Counted from the stretch's first letter, positions 1-8,252 are shown. The stretch: 16,572 nucleotides of DNA from JACNFS01 sp964582065 (GCA_964582065.1 CAZOQG010000035.1:1-16572); one strand, 5' to 3'. Notes: a model not told the origin generated them from the sequence alone. A program made the numbers and translations.

Positions 1-53
1 ACACCTCCCTCTCAAGGAGGAGATCACCGGTTCGAATCCGGTATGCGCTACCA
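1..53 (+). tRNA. tRNA-Glu (CUC anticodon), 3' part only
   Basis: The 5' half lies outside the window. Visible parts are the anticodon arm (CCTCC 4-8, loop CTCTCAA 9-15, GGAGG 16-20), a 5-nt variable loop 21-25, the T arm (ACCGG 26-30, TTCGAAT 31-37, CCGGT 38-42), the 3' acceptor strand 43-49, discriminator A50 and an encoded CCA at 51-53. Loop positions 34-36 read CTC, so the anticodon decodes GAG (Glu). Stem pairing is perfect in both visible arms. Confidence 0.93.
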
Positions 54-189
54 AGACATTCACGTGGTCGGCTGGCAAATATGGCCAGGCTTTCTTGCTT
101 GCATCTGTGCCACACGCAGCGACTGTGTTGAACAGTCGAGATAGTCCAAGTTCTGCAAAACGCTAGTCAATGTTGCTGCGGTTGTCGCC
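54..189. other. tRNA to Fe-S gene gap with one small hairpin
   Basis: This gap lies between the tRNA 3' end and the convergent stop codon of the Fe-S gene. The only structure I see is a perfect 7-bp hairpin at 120-138 (CGACTGT, loop GTTGA, ACAGTCG). No U-tract follows on either strand, so it is not a canonical terminator, although it sits where a terminator for either gene would be expected. No coding signal is convincing here. Confidence 0.35.
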
Positions 190-1104
190 TCAGATCTTGG
201 GCGGTACCCCAGCTTCGCAGGGCACTTCTGTCTGACATAGCCCGCAGCCAAGATAGTACCCAATGTAGCCCTCTTCTCTTCCCAATTCCTTGATTATCGC
301 CTTCTGCTCGTTAAGCAGAAATTCTGCGCATCTTTTCCTGTCGTGTCCCTGTTCGTTGATAGCACCTGCCGGACAACGCTCGATGCAACGCCGACATGAT
401 CTGTCTTTGTAGAAGAGGCAGTTGGCCAGATGATTGCCATATACCCGGGGGGTGGGCGAAAGTGCTACATTGCAAACCACGCTGCCGCAGCGCATGGCAA
501 TCCCCCTGGGAGTGATGAAGCCGTCGCTGAGACTGAATGTCCCCAGGCCAGCAGCATAGGCAATATGTCTCTGTGACCAATTAGACGTAAGGCCATCGGA
601 CAGGTTCACCAATTCATAGAAGTCGGCCAACTCTGGGGCCACAGCCTGGTGCCCCAAGCTTTCCAGCAAAGATACCACATTACGCGCCAGCTCATTTATG
701 AAATCTTGACCGTGCCAGCGTGTGTGATTCCACCTTAGAGAGGGAACAACTGATTCGCTGCGTAAGCTAAGCCGGGTCTGGTAAGTAACAGGCAGGATCC
801 ATGAGATTACGCTCACGTTGGGCGGCCGTTTTTGTTCTCTGCTTCCCTCGCACCTCAGGTGCTTTTCCAAGGCTTCTCGAGGCGTGAGGTGGAAGTCTCC
901 TATTATTGCTTTGTAATCCTGGAAGATGGCGTCATCACCATTTGCAAAACCAACTAAGGGCTCATCGAAAATAGGATCGCCGTCGAAAGCTTGAAGTCGG
1001 TTGCTGGAGCTTCTGGCGACATATTCTCTTATTGCGTTCTCAAGAAATGCTGCAGGGTTTGCCTTAAGTAGTTCTGGTTCCAAGCTGCCACCACTATATG
1101 TCAT
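190..1104 (-). CDS. Epoxyqueuosine reductase (QueG)-like Fe-S protein
   Basis: Seen: a 304-aa protein from ATG 1104 whose C-terminal third carries a ferredoxin-like cysteine set. One cluster motif is CxxCxxxCP (SCRRCIERCPAGAI), preceded eight residues upstream by another Cys, and there is a C-terminal CGLCQxxxxxC. Just before it is a segment resembling the QueG signature (HIAYAAGLGTFSLSDGFITP). Known of the family: QueG is a cobalamin- and double-[4Fe-4S]-dependent enzyme reducing epoxyqueuosine to queuosine in tRNA, usually about 380 aa. Related proteins of unknown substrate are common in anaerobes and share a fold with reductive dehalogenases. This one is shorter than QueG, and the usual first Cys of CxxCxxCxxxCP is missing; the upstream Cys may replace it. 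I therefore call it QueG-like and do not claim queuosine synthesis. A GTG at 1137 could add 11 residues, but it lies inside the palindrome 1135-1151, so ATG 1104 is preferred. Neither start has a good Shine-Dalgarno. Confidence 0.72.
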   Translation of the reverse strand: MTYSGGSLEPELLKANPAAFLENAIREYVARSSSNRLQAFDGDPIFDEPLVGFANGDDAIFQDYKAIIGDFHLTPREALEKHLRCEGSREQKRPPNVSVISWILPVTYQTRLSLRSESVVPSLRWNHTRWHGQDFINELARNVVSLLESLGHQAVAPELADFYELVNLSDGLTSNWSQRHIAYAAGLGTFSLSDGFITPRGIAMRCGSVVCNVALSPTPRVYGNHLANCLFYKDRSCRRCIERCPAGAINEQGHDRKRCAEFLLNEQKAIIKELGREEGYIGYYLGCGLCQTEVPCEAGVPPKI

Positions 1105-1127
1105 GTCTCTAACCCGCGCAACAGAAC

Positions 1128-1156
1128 ACTCTAGCACTTGAGTCTCAAGTGTGTAA
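1128..1156 (-). promoter_or_regulatory. Putative promoter with a spacer palindrome upstream of the Fe-S gene
   Basis: Read on the - strand: TTACAC (1151-1156), 17 nt, TAGAGT (1128-1133), a weak -35/-10 pair at ideal spacing. The spacer is almost wholly a perfect inverted repeat, CACTTGAG-N-CTCAAGTG (1135-1151). A transcript would start about 16 nt before ATG 1104. The palindrome is certain; the promoter and a regulator bound to it are inference. Confidence 0.4.
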
Positions 1157-1235
1157 CCGATTCAGGCTTTCCGCAGTTAACCGGGTGGAACAGGGCAATC
1201 TGGCCTTCTGTTGTAAAGCCTGGATAAGAGGAGTA

Positions 1236-4200
1236 TTACTCACTATCAGATTCGTCCTCAGACGGGCTAAAGCCCTTGACCTTCTCTATGAAAGTGCTCT
1301 TGAGGTCGGCGAGGGCATTCATCGGTCTATTGATGATAGGGCTTATGTGGTCGGCATCGGTAGTCTCTGACCTGTCACAGACAGGCCTTGTTCTAATCAA
1401 TGCAAGCATGGCAGCAACCAGGGCTACATATATTGCGATTGCTATCCACGTCCACCATGGAGCCGGTAGAGGTGGTGAATGCGAGGAAGGCGTTATGGCT
1501 CTTCCCTTGGAGATTACTGTAAAGGTAGCCACCGGGCTTGGCTCGCTGACTATGGGGTCAATAGCTCTGACCTGCCAGAAATAAGCGGTGTTCCAATTAA
1601 GGTTGCCGTCATATTCGTAAGCTGTTGTCGGCACGGTAACTTGAGCTATTACCTGTGTCAGGGCAGGGTCTTCGGCCAAAGTGAATTCGTACCTGGTCGT
1701 GCCCGGGATAGGCGCCCAGGAAAAAGCTGGGCACAGTGAAACATCCCTGGCGCAGTTGACCGGGTTGAGCAGAACCGGGCCAAGATGTTCGGTTCTTACC
1801 GGCAAGCCGGCCTTTACTGTGAAAAACATGGTGGCTGACCACGGGCTGCGGATCTCCTCGATAGTGCCCTGGCTGGAAACGCCGCTCCTGGCTCTGACCC
1901 GCCAGTAGTAGGTATGACTGGCCTCGAGCGGGGTATACATGCCTGGCACCAAACTGGCTACCCATGAAGTCACAGGTGCGCCTGCTGGGGCAATCGATGC
2001 CGGTGACAGAGGGTCGGGCGGAGTGATGTTGTCACTAGCCATTACCATTAGACTGAACTCCTCATCTTTGGCTAGCTCCAACTCATACGCCCAGGCATAG
2101 CTGAGCTGTCGCCATTTGAAGTTTATCTCGTTGGCGCGGCCGCTCACCGGGTCAACGGGTATGAGGTCGCCGCTGGCCGGCGAGGTCGTCCACGGGCCGA
2201 CTTTGGCCAGAGTATCAGTGTACGCCCACAGGCAACCCGTTCCATTATTAGTTGCCCAGTTATAATTGCGGTTGTCAATGGCCCATAGATTGACGTCGTC
2301 ATTGCTGGAGATCTTGAGCGAACTGGGCTCGCGGGTGAAAACGACACCGGTAATGAGCCCCTCAGTTAAGTCATCCCATTCGAGGTTTGTGCTTGGCGGC
2401 ACGGTCGCTCGGGGATAGAGGCTGCGGTCAACGCCAACGCCGGGCGGGATGTTGGCCGGTATGGCAGCACGCCATGCGCCATACAGGACACCGTTTTGCT
2501 GAGTCAGCCCGTAGAAGGCGCTGTTAGGCGGCTCCAGCTCATCCCAACTGGTGCTCTCATGGATAACCCAGCGGTAGATTTTGCCACTTGTGCCGCCGGG
2601 GACGTCATGGCTGGCGGCATAGATTGTTTTGTTCTGCTCAAATTCGTCATCAGCCATAACGTGCACGTTGCCGAGCACGGGTACTCCAATTCGGTCTTCT
2701 GGCGCTGGTTCAAACTTCACAGGCTCCTGAGAGAAATCAGCGTAAGCCACTCTGCCCTGGCCTGGGACACCTTCGCCCACTATTACCCAATCTTCCTCTA
2801 CGCCATATTCACCCGGTGGATTCTCGAGTGGAGTGGCTATGGTATGTCCCGAATCAAGCATGGTATGCACCCTGCTTTGCCATGTCCAGGTAGTGCTGCC
2901 TGTTGCGGTACCTCTGCGGACAAACAAATTGCTCAGAATATACATAACATCGTCCCTAGCCAGAGTCAAATCGGTTACAGCCACATCAGAACCGGGGGAA
3001 ACAACCTGCCAGTGTTGGCCTTCGTCCGGAGAGTAACCGACATTGTTGGTGCCGAGGCGGGCATAGACGATAACTTCGCTTCTGTTTCCGGGATTCCTCG
3101 GGTTGATGCGAAGAATTATCTCATCGTTAGCAGTAGCGTTAGCAGCGCACAGTATCCGTTCCCAGTTGTCGCCCAGCGGGTCGCTGGTGCTCCGCCAGAC
3201 ACTGTCGAAGTTGTTGTTGAGAACGGTAGCATTATCATTTACCGAAGCCAGATAGAGCACAGGATAATCTTCAGAATCCTCGGGGACTTCCAGCACGGCG
3301 ACATCCGAGAGGTGGCTAATTTCAGTATCTATCAGGCTGAGCTGATTCCAGACGTCGCCAACATCACTATCCTTACTCTTGTCAGCCTTGTCGAGGAGGT
3401 CTTCATAAAAGGGGGCATAAGGGCTAATGGAGAAGGCTGATTCATCAAGGGCAGAACCCGTGAGATAACCAGATGGCCAGCTAGCCGCCGTAGTCAGGTT
3501 AGCCGAACTGGTGCCGCAGTAAGCCCTATCCCCATCGGGACTCCAGGCTACTTGAGCATTGGCACGGCCTGTGTTGCCACCGCCGGTTGGCGACTTATAA
3601 TCAGGATCTGATCTCTTCCAGGTAGGAGTAGTTGCAGTTGGGTTTGAAGTTCGCCGGATGTCGACTGTCCCTGAAGAGGGGTCAGCGGTGACTTCCCCTG
3701 CCAGAAGCTTGCCGCTGTCATAGGTGCCATAATAGGCGATGCTTGAAACCCTGCCAGCGTTGGGATCTTCTATCGAATAAACTACAGTGTCGTCGATGCG
3801 ATAGATCCTGCCGAAGTAAGTACTCGTGGCCACGTGAAACGCATCGGTGCTGACATAATAGCGGCGCAGATTGGGGTCTGAGCCTGAGAAATCAGAGGGC
3901 AACTCCAAATCAGTGGTAATGATTTGAGTGCAATTGGCAGACGTGCCCGGAGCCCCGGTGGTAACCTCTATCGGGGCGGCATAGACCGCAAGCCAATCAG
4001 TAGTGTTGAGGGCTATATCATGGTCGCCAGCATTGAGGTAAGTTCCCGTGGCATCGGAATAGACAACGACTATGGTGTGATCACCCTCATAAGTAGGTGA
4101 GAATTTGAGCTCTACCACATCGCCCGTTACCCCCTGGTCTACCCAGACGGGGATCAAAGCTTCTGCTTTTACCACGTAGACCTTGCCCGTGCCACCTCGA

Positions 4201-4751
4201 GTTCTGGTGCCGATGGCAATATCACGCTGGCCGCCGGTGCATTCCATAGAGATGGCGACGCAGCTGATGTTCTCGCTGCCCCCAAGAGGGGGGAAATTGG
4301 TATCATCCCAGTTGACGCCGCCATCCTCGGAGACAAATACTCCTACCGGTGCCACAGTGGTACTGTTACATGTGACGGCGACGACCAGGTTTACGTTATC
4401 CGGGGCTACGGCTATGTTCCAGACAGGTAAATTCGCACCATCGGCAGTCAGACTGCCGCTTAATTCATCTTCCCAGGTAATGCCTCCATCATCTGACTTA
4501 TAAACCCTGCTATTAGGAGTATCCACGGCATAGAAAGTTGTGCCGTCCGAGCCGATGGCAATGGCATTGATTTCCGATGGGCTGACTATGATGTTGGTGG
4601 CCTGGCCCGGGGCTGGGGTATCGACAATAGACCACCGTAGCTCAGCGGGGTCAGCCAGAGCTGGCTTGATGCTGACCGCAGGCAGCAATGACAATAATAA
4701 CGCCAGGACCAGCCATGCGCTGAGGCTGACAGCACTCCTTGCCTTTATCAT
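1236..4751 (-). CDS. Exported beta-propeller/Fn3-like protein with C-terminal membrane anchor
   Basis: A 1171-aa protein. ATG 4751 is chosen because GGGAG lies 5 nt upstream and a signal peptide follows at once (basic start, Leu/Ala core about residues 12-23, ALA-D cleavage near 33). The in-frame extension upstream would bury the signal peptide. The body contains Asp-box-like motifs typical of BNR/YCF48/sialidase-type propellers: SDDGGITW (86-93), SEDGGVNW (141-148) and SPDEGQHW (about 570). Two Fn3-like segments follow at about 865-985 and 990-1085, both ending in a YYWRVRA or FWQVRA strand. A proline-rich linker, one transmembrane helix (about 1097-1119, PWWTWIAIAIYVALVAAML), Arg residues and an acidic cytoplasmic tail complete it. 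It probably stands on the outer face of the membrane as a surface or cell-wall protein; ligand unknown. It follows the zinc-ribbon gene by 49 nt on the same strand, probably as one transcript. It could alternatively belong to the VPS10-like propeller group. Confidence 0.8.
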   Translation of the reverse strand: MIKARSAVSLSAWLVLALLLSLLPAVSIKPALADPAELRWSIVDTPAPGQATNIIVSPSEINAIAIGSDGTTFYAVDTPNSRVYKSDDGGITWEDELSGSLTADGANLPVWNIAVAPDNVNLVVAVTCNSTTVAPVGVFVSEDGGVNWDDTNFPPLGGSENISCVAISMECTGGQRDIAIGTRTRGGTGKVYVVKAEALIPVWVDQGVTGDVVELKFSPTYEGDHTIVVVYSDATGTYLNAGDHDIALNTTDWLAVYAAPIEVTTGAPGTSANCTQIITTDLELPSDFSGSDPNLRRYYVSTDAFHVATSTYFGRIYRIDDTVVYSIEDPNAGRVSSIAYYGTYDSGKLLAGEVTADPSSGTVDIRRTSNPTATTPTWKRSDPDYKSPTGGGNTGRANAQVAWSPDGDRAYCGTSSANLTTAASWPSGYLTGSALDESAFSISPYAPFYEDLLDKADKSKDSDVGDVWNQLSLIDTEISHLSDVAVLEVPEDSEDYPVLYLASVNDNATVLNNNFDSVWRSTSDPLGDNWERILCAANATANDEIILRINPRNPGNRSEVIVYARLGTNNVGYSPDEGQHWQVVSPGSDVAVTDLTLARDDVMYILSNLFVRRGTATGSTTWTWQSRVHTMLDSGHTIATPLENPPGEYGVEEDWVIVGEGVPGQGRVAYADFSQEPVKFEPAPEDRIGVPVLGNVHVMADDEFEQNKTIYAASHDVPGGTSGKIYRWVIHESTSWDELEPPNSAFYGLTQQNGVLYGAWRAAIPANIPPGVGVDRSLYPRATVPPSTNLEWDDLTEGLITGVVFTREPSSLKISSNDDVNLWAIDNRNYNWATNNGTGCLWAYTDTLAKVGPWTTSPASGDLIPVDPVSGRANEINFKWRQLSYAWAYELELAKDEEFSLMVMASDNITPPDPLSPASIAPAGAPVTSWVASLVPGMYTPLEASHTYYWRVRARSGVSSQGTIEEIRSPWSATMFFTVKAGLPVRTEHLGPVLLNPVNCARDVSLCPAFSWAPIPGTTRYEFTLAEDPALTQVIAQVTVPTTAYEYDGNLNWNTAYFWQVRAIDPIVSEPSPVATFTVISKGRAITPSSHSPPLPAPWWTWIAIAIYVALVAAMLALIRTRPVCDRSETTDADHISPIINRPMNALADLKSTFIEKVKGFSPSEDESDSE

Positions 4752-4800
4752 GAGATCTCCCATGAGCTTTGTACTTCTGGCTAACAAGCTGTAAGAAGTG

Positions 4801-4944
4801 TCATTGCTTCTTCTTCGGGATATCCCAGTACGGCGATTTGCACTTGGGACAGACCCGCGGCTCACGCGTCATCTCCCGCGGAATCCATTCGTGGCCGCAC
4901 CGTTCGCAACGGTAGCCCATAACGGTGATAGGTACTTTTTGCAT
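4801..4944 (-). CDS. 47-aa zinc-ribbon protein
   Basis: A short gene with a strong Shine-Dalgarno (GGAGG, 4952-4956) 7 nt before ATG 4944 and a TGA at 4801-4803. The protein starts MQKVPITVMGYRCERCGHEW and has two knuckles, CERC (13-16) and CPKC (32-35), 15 residues apart, then a basic tail ending KKKQ. This is a rubredoxin/zinc-ribbon-like single-metal fold. Such miniproteins are common in archaea and some bacteria and usually lack a known role; DNA, RNA or protein binding are all possible. A near-consensus promoter lies directly upstream, and the large propeller gene follows by 49 nt, so the two are probably co-transcribed. The reverse strand also carries an open frame here (4798-4995), but the cysteine pattern, ribosome site and promoter all support the - strand. 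Confidence 0.82.
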   Translation of the reverse strand: MQKVPITVMGYRCERCGHEWIPREMTREPRVCPKCKSPYWDIPKKKQ

Positions 4945-4965
4945 CCTCTTACCTCCAAAATCTGC

Positions 4966-4995
4966 TTACTTTACAAGTATATTCCTCTAAAGTAA
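4966..4995. promoter_or_regulatory. Inverted repeat around the -10, operator candidate
   Basis: Perfect 8-bp arms TTACTTTA (4966-4973) and TAAAGTAA (4988-4995) are separated by 14 bp, so arm centres are 22 bp or about two helical turns apart. The pair brackets the -10 hexamer and covers the expected transcription start, which is where a dimeric repressor would act. The regulator is unknown. Confidence 0.45.
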
Positions 4996-5004
4996 TATAG
5001 TCAA
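4976..5004 (-). promoter_or_regulatory. Sigma70-type promoter for the zinc-ribbon and propeller genes
   Basis: Read on the - strand: TTGACT (-35, 4999-5004), exactly 17 nt, TATACT (-10, 4976-4981), each matching consensus at 5 of 6 positions. The expected start near 4969 gives a leader of about 25 nt that contains the GGAGG of the zinc-ribbon gene. This is the strongest promoter I see in the window. Confidence 0.75.
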
Positions 5005-5051
5005 GAGGTAGGCATTTTCTTACTTGGATTAGGATTGCAAGTTACGTGGGA

Positions 5052-5071
5052 GTCACTTGCCTGCAGGTGGC
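5052..5071. repeat. GTCACC-family hairpin, copy 1
   Basis: GTCACTTG (5052-5059), loop CCTG, CAGGTGGC (5064-5071): 8 pairs including two G-T wobbles. It matches the two perfect copies at 15767-15786 and 15815-15834 in sequence and geometry. Confidence 0.6.
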
Positions 5072-5263
5072 TCATTGTAGCATAGGGCAATACATCATTA
5101 TTGGTAACCGTCTGTCATTTGTCGGGTCGAAGGAACGAAGCGACATAGGACTAATTTACTGCCCGTACCATGACTAAAGGGCTACCCAGGGCTTCAAAAG
5201 TCTATTGCAACCTGGTCACGTTTGGTTTAAGCTGTTTTTATTCGAACTAGATAGGAGGCAGAA

Positions 5264-6625
5264 ATGGTCGAGGTTGCTGAGCTGGCGCGCACGATGAAAG
5301 AGGACCCCAATCTTGCGAAGCTACTCGAGGGGATCCTGGCGGGAAATATTGACGAAGTCAAGCCGGTCATTGACCTCGCCGCTGAACTCGGTTTCACCTA
5401 TCCTCAGGTCGAAAGCTTGTTGGGGGTGACAACCCAGGAAGCCATAACCATACTGGAGTTTCTGGCTAGCGAAAGCGCTCTTGAGAAGCACTTTCATGAT
5501 AAGCTTCTGTTTTGCCCTTATTGTCAGTCTCTGAATTTGAGACCCAGCTTGCGGTGCCCTAAGTGCGGCTCAGGCAACATCGCCAAGGGGCGGATTTTGG
5601 AGCATTTCTCCTGCAGTAACATCGGTCTGGAAGATGAATATATGGCTGCCGGGAAATACATATGTGCCAAATGCAAAAAGGAGCTTAGATTTCTGGGTAC
5701 TGATTATCGAAGTTTAGGTGTCAATTATAAGTGCCACCACTGTGGTGAGGTATCTAGCGAAGCTGCGCTCAAGTGGCAATGTCTCAAATGCTCTCTTTCC
5801 TTCGCCGAAGATGAAGCCAAAGAGACGGTTCTTTATTCTTATCGAATTAACGATGAGAACAGACCTTGGCTCGAGTTTGAGCTGGGGCCCAAAACTCGAT
5901 TCATAGACTTCTTGAGGAAACAGGGTTATGAGGTGACTGAGAAAGCTGAAATCAGTAGCACGAGTAAGTCGGGAGCCAGGCATGTGTTGGACATCTTAGC
6001 TCGACGGGATGATGGCTTCATAACATATACTATTGGCATCGGTATCGTTATCGACAACGGGGGCCAGGAGATAGGGTTAGAGGAGGTTTTCACGTTTGAT
6101 GATAAGGCTTATGACCTGGGAATCTATGACAAAGTTCTGTTAGTAGTGCCCAGGCTTAACCATGAAGCCAGGCAATTCGCCCAGCGGCAGCAAATCAAGG
6201 TCTTTGAGGACGAAGATTTGCAGGCTTTTCTGGCTTCGGCAGTTCCATCTGCACGAGGGCGGGTGCAGAAAGGGCCGTTTAAGTTTGAGACCAAAGCCAA
6301 GCTCCTGGAGCACCTGAGAAGCCTTGGCTACAAAGTTGAGGAAAAGGCCAAGGTTCAGGGCAGGTCTGGAGCTGAGCATATTCTAGATATCCTGGCTTAC
6401 AACGACGATGGTATCATCACTCACACCTTGGGTATTAATGTCATAGTGCTCGAGAATGAAGTTGGCCTCGATGCAGTTTCTTCATTCGATACCAAGGCTT
6501 ATGACCTGGGCATTCATGACAAAGTCTTGCTTGTCTCACCTGGGCTCAGTGAGGAAGCTGGGCACTTTGCCCAGTACCAAAGAATTAAGGTTATCGAGGT
6601 TGATGACCCGGCTAAGCTAGCGTAG
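5264..6625 (+). CDS. TackOD1-like zinc-ribbon protein with two degenerate nuclease-fold repeats
   Basis: A 453-aa protein; ATG 5264 has AGGAGG (5253-5258) 5 nt upstream. Residues 1-75 are helical and possibly winged-helix-like. Residues 84-176 hold 11 cysteines, mostly in CxxC pairs: CPYC 84-87, CPKC 98-101, C117, CAKC 134-137, CHHC 157-160, CLKC 173-176. The order and the LGTDYRSLGVNYKC segment match the TackOD1 metal-binding output domain. Two homologous domains follow (about 206-318 and 339-446), each with FLRKQGYEV or LRSLGYKV, HVLDILA or HILDILA, a central strand, then KAYDLGI.DKVLLV and FAQ..Q.IKV. This resembles the restriction-endonuclease-like (Mrr/NERD) fold: the LDILA Asp is kept, but the ExK-type motif is replaced (TYTIGIGIV, THTLGINVI), so catalysis is unlikely. 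It lies 35 nt before pilB on the same strand, suggesting co-expression and perhaps a sensory or scaffold role for the pilus. Function unproven. Confidence 0.72.
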   Translation: MVEVAELARTMKEDPNLAKLLEGILAGNIDEVKPVIDLAAELGFTYPQVESLLGVTTQEAITILEFLASESALEKHFHDKLLFCPYCQSLNLRPSLRCPKCGSGNIAKGRILEHFSCSNIGLEDEYMAAGKYICAKCKKELRFLGTDYRSLGVNYKCHHCGEVSSEAALKWQCLKCSLSFAEDEAKETVLYSYRINDENRPWLEFELGPKTRFIDFLRKQGYEVTEKAEISSTSKSGARHVLDILARRDDGFITYTIGIGIVIDNGGQEIGLEEVFTFDDKAYDLGIYDKVLLVVPRLNHEARQFAQRQQIKVFEDEDLQAFLASAVPSARGRVQKGPFKFETKAKLLEHLRSLGYKVEEKAKVQGRSGAEHILDILAYNDDGIITHTLGINVIVLENEVGLDAVSSFDTKAYDLGIHDKVLLVSPGLSEEAGHFAQYQRIKVIEVDDPAKLA

Positions 6626-6660
6626 CGCCATACTTTGGCTTCGCCGGTCAGAGGTTAAAT

Positions 6661-8226
6661 ATGCCTGAAGAACCGCAGAATGTGTTGACGGAGTCAAAGG
6701 CTGATACTGATGAATTACTCCCCAGTATCTGCCGACTCAATGTGCTGTGTCAGTCTCCCACGCCTGAGGCTTTGCAGCTAATTCCTGAACAGCTGGCCAG
6801 GAAGTATAATGCTGTCCCGCTGGCTGTTGTAGACAACACACTGCGAGTGGCCATGGCGGATGTCGACGACATCCTGGCCATCGAAGCTATAGCTGCTCGA
6901 ACCAAGAAGAGGGTTGAGCCAGTGCCAGCGACGGCAGTCGATGTCCAGGAGGCTATCGACTTCAATTACAAGGCTTTTGGTGAGATTGCCAAGCAGTTTG
7001 GCTTCGTGACAATCGCTCCGGAAGCAGGGGCGGCAGAAAAGGTTGCTGCCGACGTGGCTGACGACTCCCCAGTGGCTCGGGCATTAAGCCTGGTTATTGA
7101 AGAAGCTGTGAAATCGCGAGCCTCTGACATTCATATTGAGCCTGAGACGGACAGGATTCGCGTCCGCTATCGTATCGATGGCATTCTCCATGATGTTACC
7201 TCTTTGCCCCTTGGCGTTCACGGTGCGCTCGTTTCCCGAATTAAGATCCTGTCTGATATGAATATCGCTGACCATCGGCGCCCCCAGGACGGTCAATTCT
7301 CGGTTCAAACCAAGGGCAGGGATATTGATGTCAGGGTAGCTACTATCGATACTGTTCATGGTGAGATGGCGGTGCTTCGGCTTTTGGATAAGTCTATGGC
7401 AGCTTTGTCTCTGTCTCAGCTCGGCTTCTTTCCTGAGAGCCAGGATAAGTTCGAGCAGATGCTTATGGTGCCCTACGGCATGGTTCTAATCAGCGGTCCT
7501 ACCGGTGCCGGCAAAACTACCACCCTCTACGCTGCCGTGAATTCACTGGACAGGGTAGGTCGTAATATCATCACTGTTGAAGACCCGGTGGAATATCGTT
7601 TTGAGGGCATGAACCAGATACAGGTCAATCCACGGGCTGGGTTAACCTTTGCCAGTGGGCTGCGGGCTATAGTCCGTCTTGACCCTGACATTATCCTGGT
7701 CGGTGAGATCAGGGACGGCGAGACATCTGAGATAGCCATACAGTCGGCGCTCACCGGGCATCTGGTGCTGTCTTCGGTTCATGCCAATGACACCATTAGC
7801 GTTTTGTTTCGGCTTATCGACCTTGGCGTTGAGCCTTTCCTGATGTCCTCGGCAATTATCGGCATTGTTGCCCAGCGAATGGTGCGGCGGATTTGTCCTC
7901 ATTGTGCTCATAAGGTCACCGCGCCTTTGGCGGAGCAAATGGCCTATCACCGGGAAACAGGGGAGGAACGCAGTGAATTTACCTATGGTGCTGGCTGCAG
8001 AGCATGTGCCTATACTGGCTATCTGGGAAGGATCGGCCTCTTTGAGATATTGTCGATAAGCGATGAGATCAGGCGACTGCTGGTTACCGGGGTTCCGGCT
8101 GCTGAAATTCGGGCCAGGGCAGTCGAGGAAGGCATGGTAACCCTGGCTAAGGATGGCATGTCTAAGGCGAGGGCCGGTATGACTACGCCTTATGACGTGC
8201 TGCGCAATGTCTATTCGGTAGATTGA
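6661..8226 (+). CDS. pilB: Type IV pilus extension ATPase PilB (GspE family)
   Basis: A 521-aa hexameric ATPase that powers pilin polymerisation at the cytoplasmic face. Residues about 25-110 form a GspE/MshE N-terminal-like domain (IPEQLARKYNAVPLAV). The motor domain shows Walker A GPTGAGKT (279-286), the Asp box ITVEDPVEYRF, Walker B IILVGEIRD (344-352) and a His box (TGHLVLSSVHAND). CPHC (412-415) and CRAC (446-449) form the tetracysteine zinc site typical of PilB/GspE and absent from PilT, which settles the paralogue. Length is slightly below the usual 560 aa because the N-terminus is short. ATG 6661 is preceded by AGAGGT (6650-6655). It follows the TackOD1-like gene by 35 nt and precedes pilC, separated by 370 nt of repeats. 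Confidence 0.95.
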   Translation: MPEEPQNVLTESKADTDELLPSICRLNVLCQSPTPEALQLIPEQLARKYNAVPLAVVDNTLRVAMADVDDILAIEAIAARTKKRVEPVPATAVDVQEAIDFNYKAFGEIAKQFGFVTIAPEAGAAEKVAADVADDSPVARALSLVIEEAVKSRASDIHIEPETDRIRVRYRIDGILHDVTSLPLGVHGALVSRIKILSDMNIADHRRPQDGQFSVQTKGRDIDVRVATIDTVHGEMAVLRLLDKSMAALSLSQLGFFPESQDKFEQMLMVPYGMVLISGPTGAGKTTTLYAAVNSLDRVGRNIITVEDPVEYRFEGMNQIQVNPRAGLTFASGLRAIVRLDPDIILVGEIRDGETSEIAIQSALTGHLVLSSVHANDTISVLFRLIDLGVEPFLMSSAIIGIVAQRMVRRICPHCAHKVTAPLAEQMAYHRETGEERSEFTYGAGCRACAYTGYLGRIGLFEILSISDEIRRLLVTGVPAAEIRARAVEEGMVTLAKDGMSKARAGMTTPYDVLRNVYSVD

Positions 8227-8252
8227 GGTTATGGACTATGTAAGTGTAGTGC

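Larger units (their letters stand above)
4945..5263. other. Divergent intergenic region between propeller block and pilus cluster
   Basis: The left part holds the promoter and inverted repeat of the - strand genes. The middle has a GTCACC-family hairpin (5052-5071) and, at about 5113-5145, a sequence resembling a decayed left arm of the GTCATTGCGAG repeat family. On the + strand the best promoter guess for the pilus cluster is TTGCAA (5205-5210), 17 nt, TAAGCT (5228-5233), which is weak. No gene is visible. Confidence 0.5.

Noticed and set aside
2496..3440. Long + strand open frame (314 codons) inside the propeller gene
   Set aside because: It is antisense to a frame with signal peptide, Asp-box motifs, Fn3-like repeats and membrane anchor; its own translation has no ribosome site or recognisable domain.
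4798..4995. + strand open frame over the zinc-ribbon gene
   Set aside because: The opposite strand has paired CxxC motifs, a GGAGG site and a near-consensus promoter; this frame runs through that promoter and has no such support.
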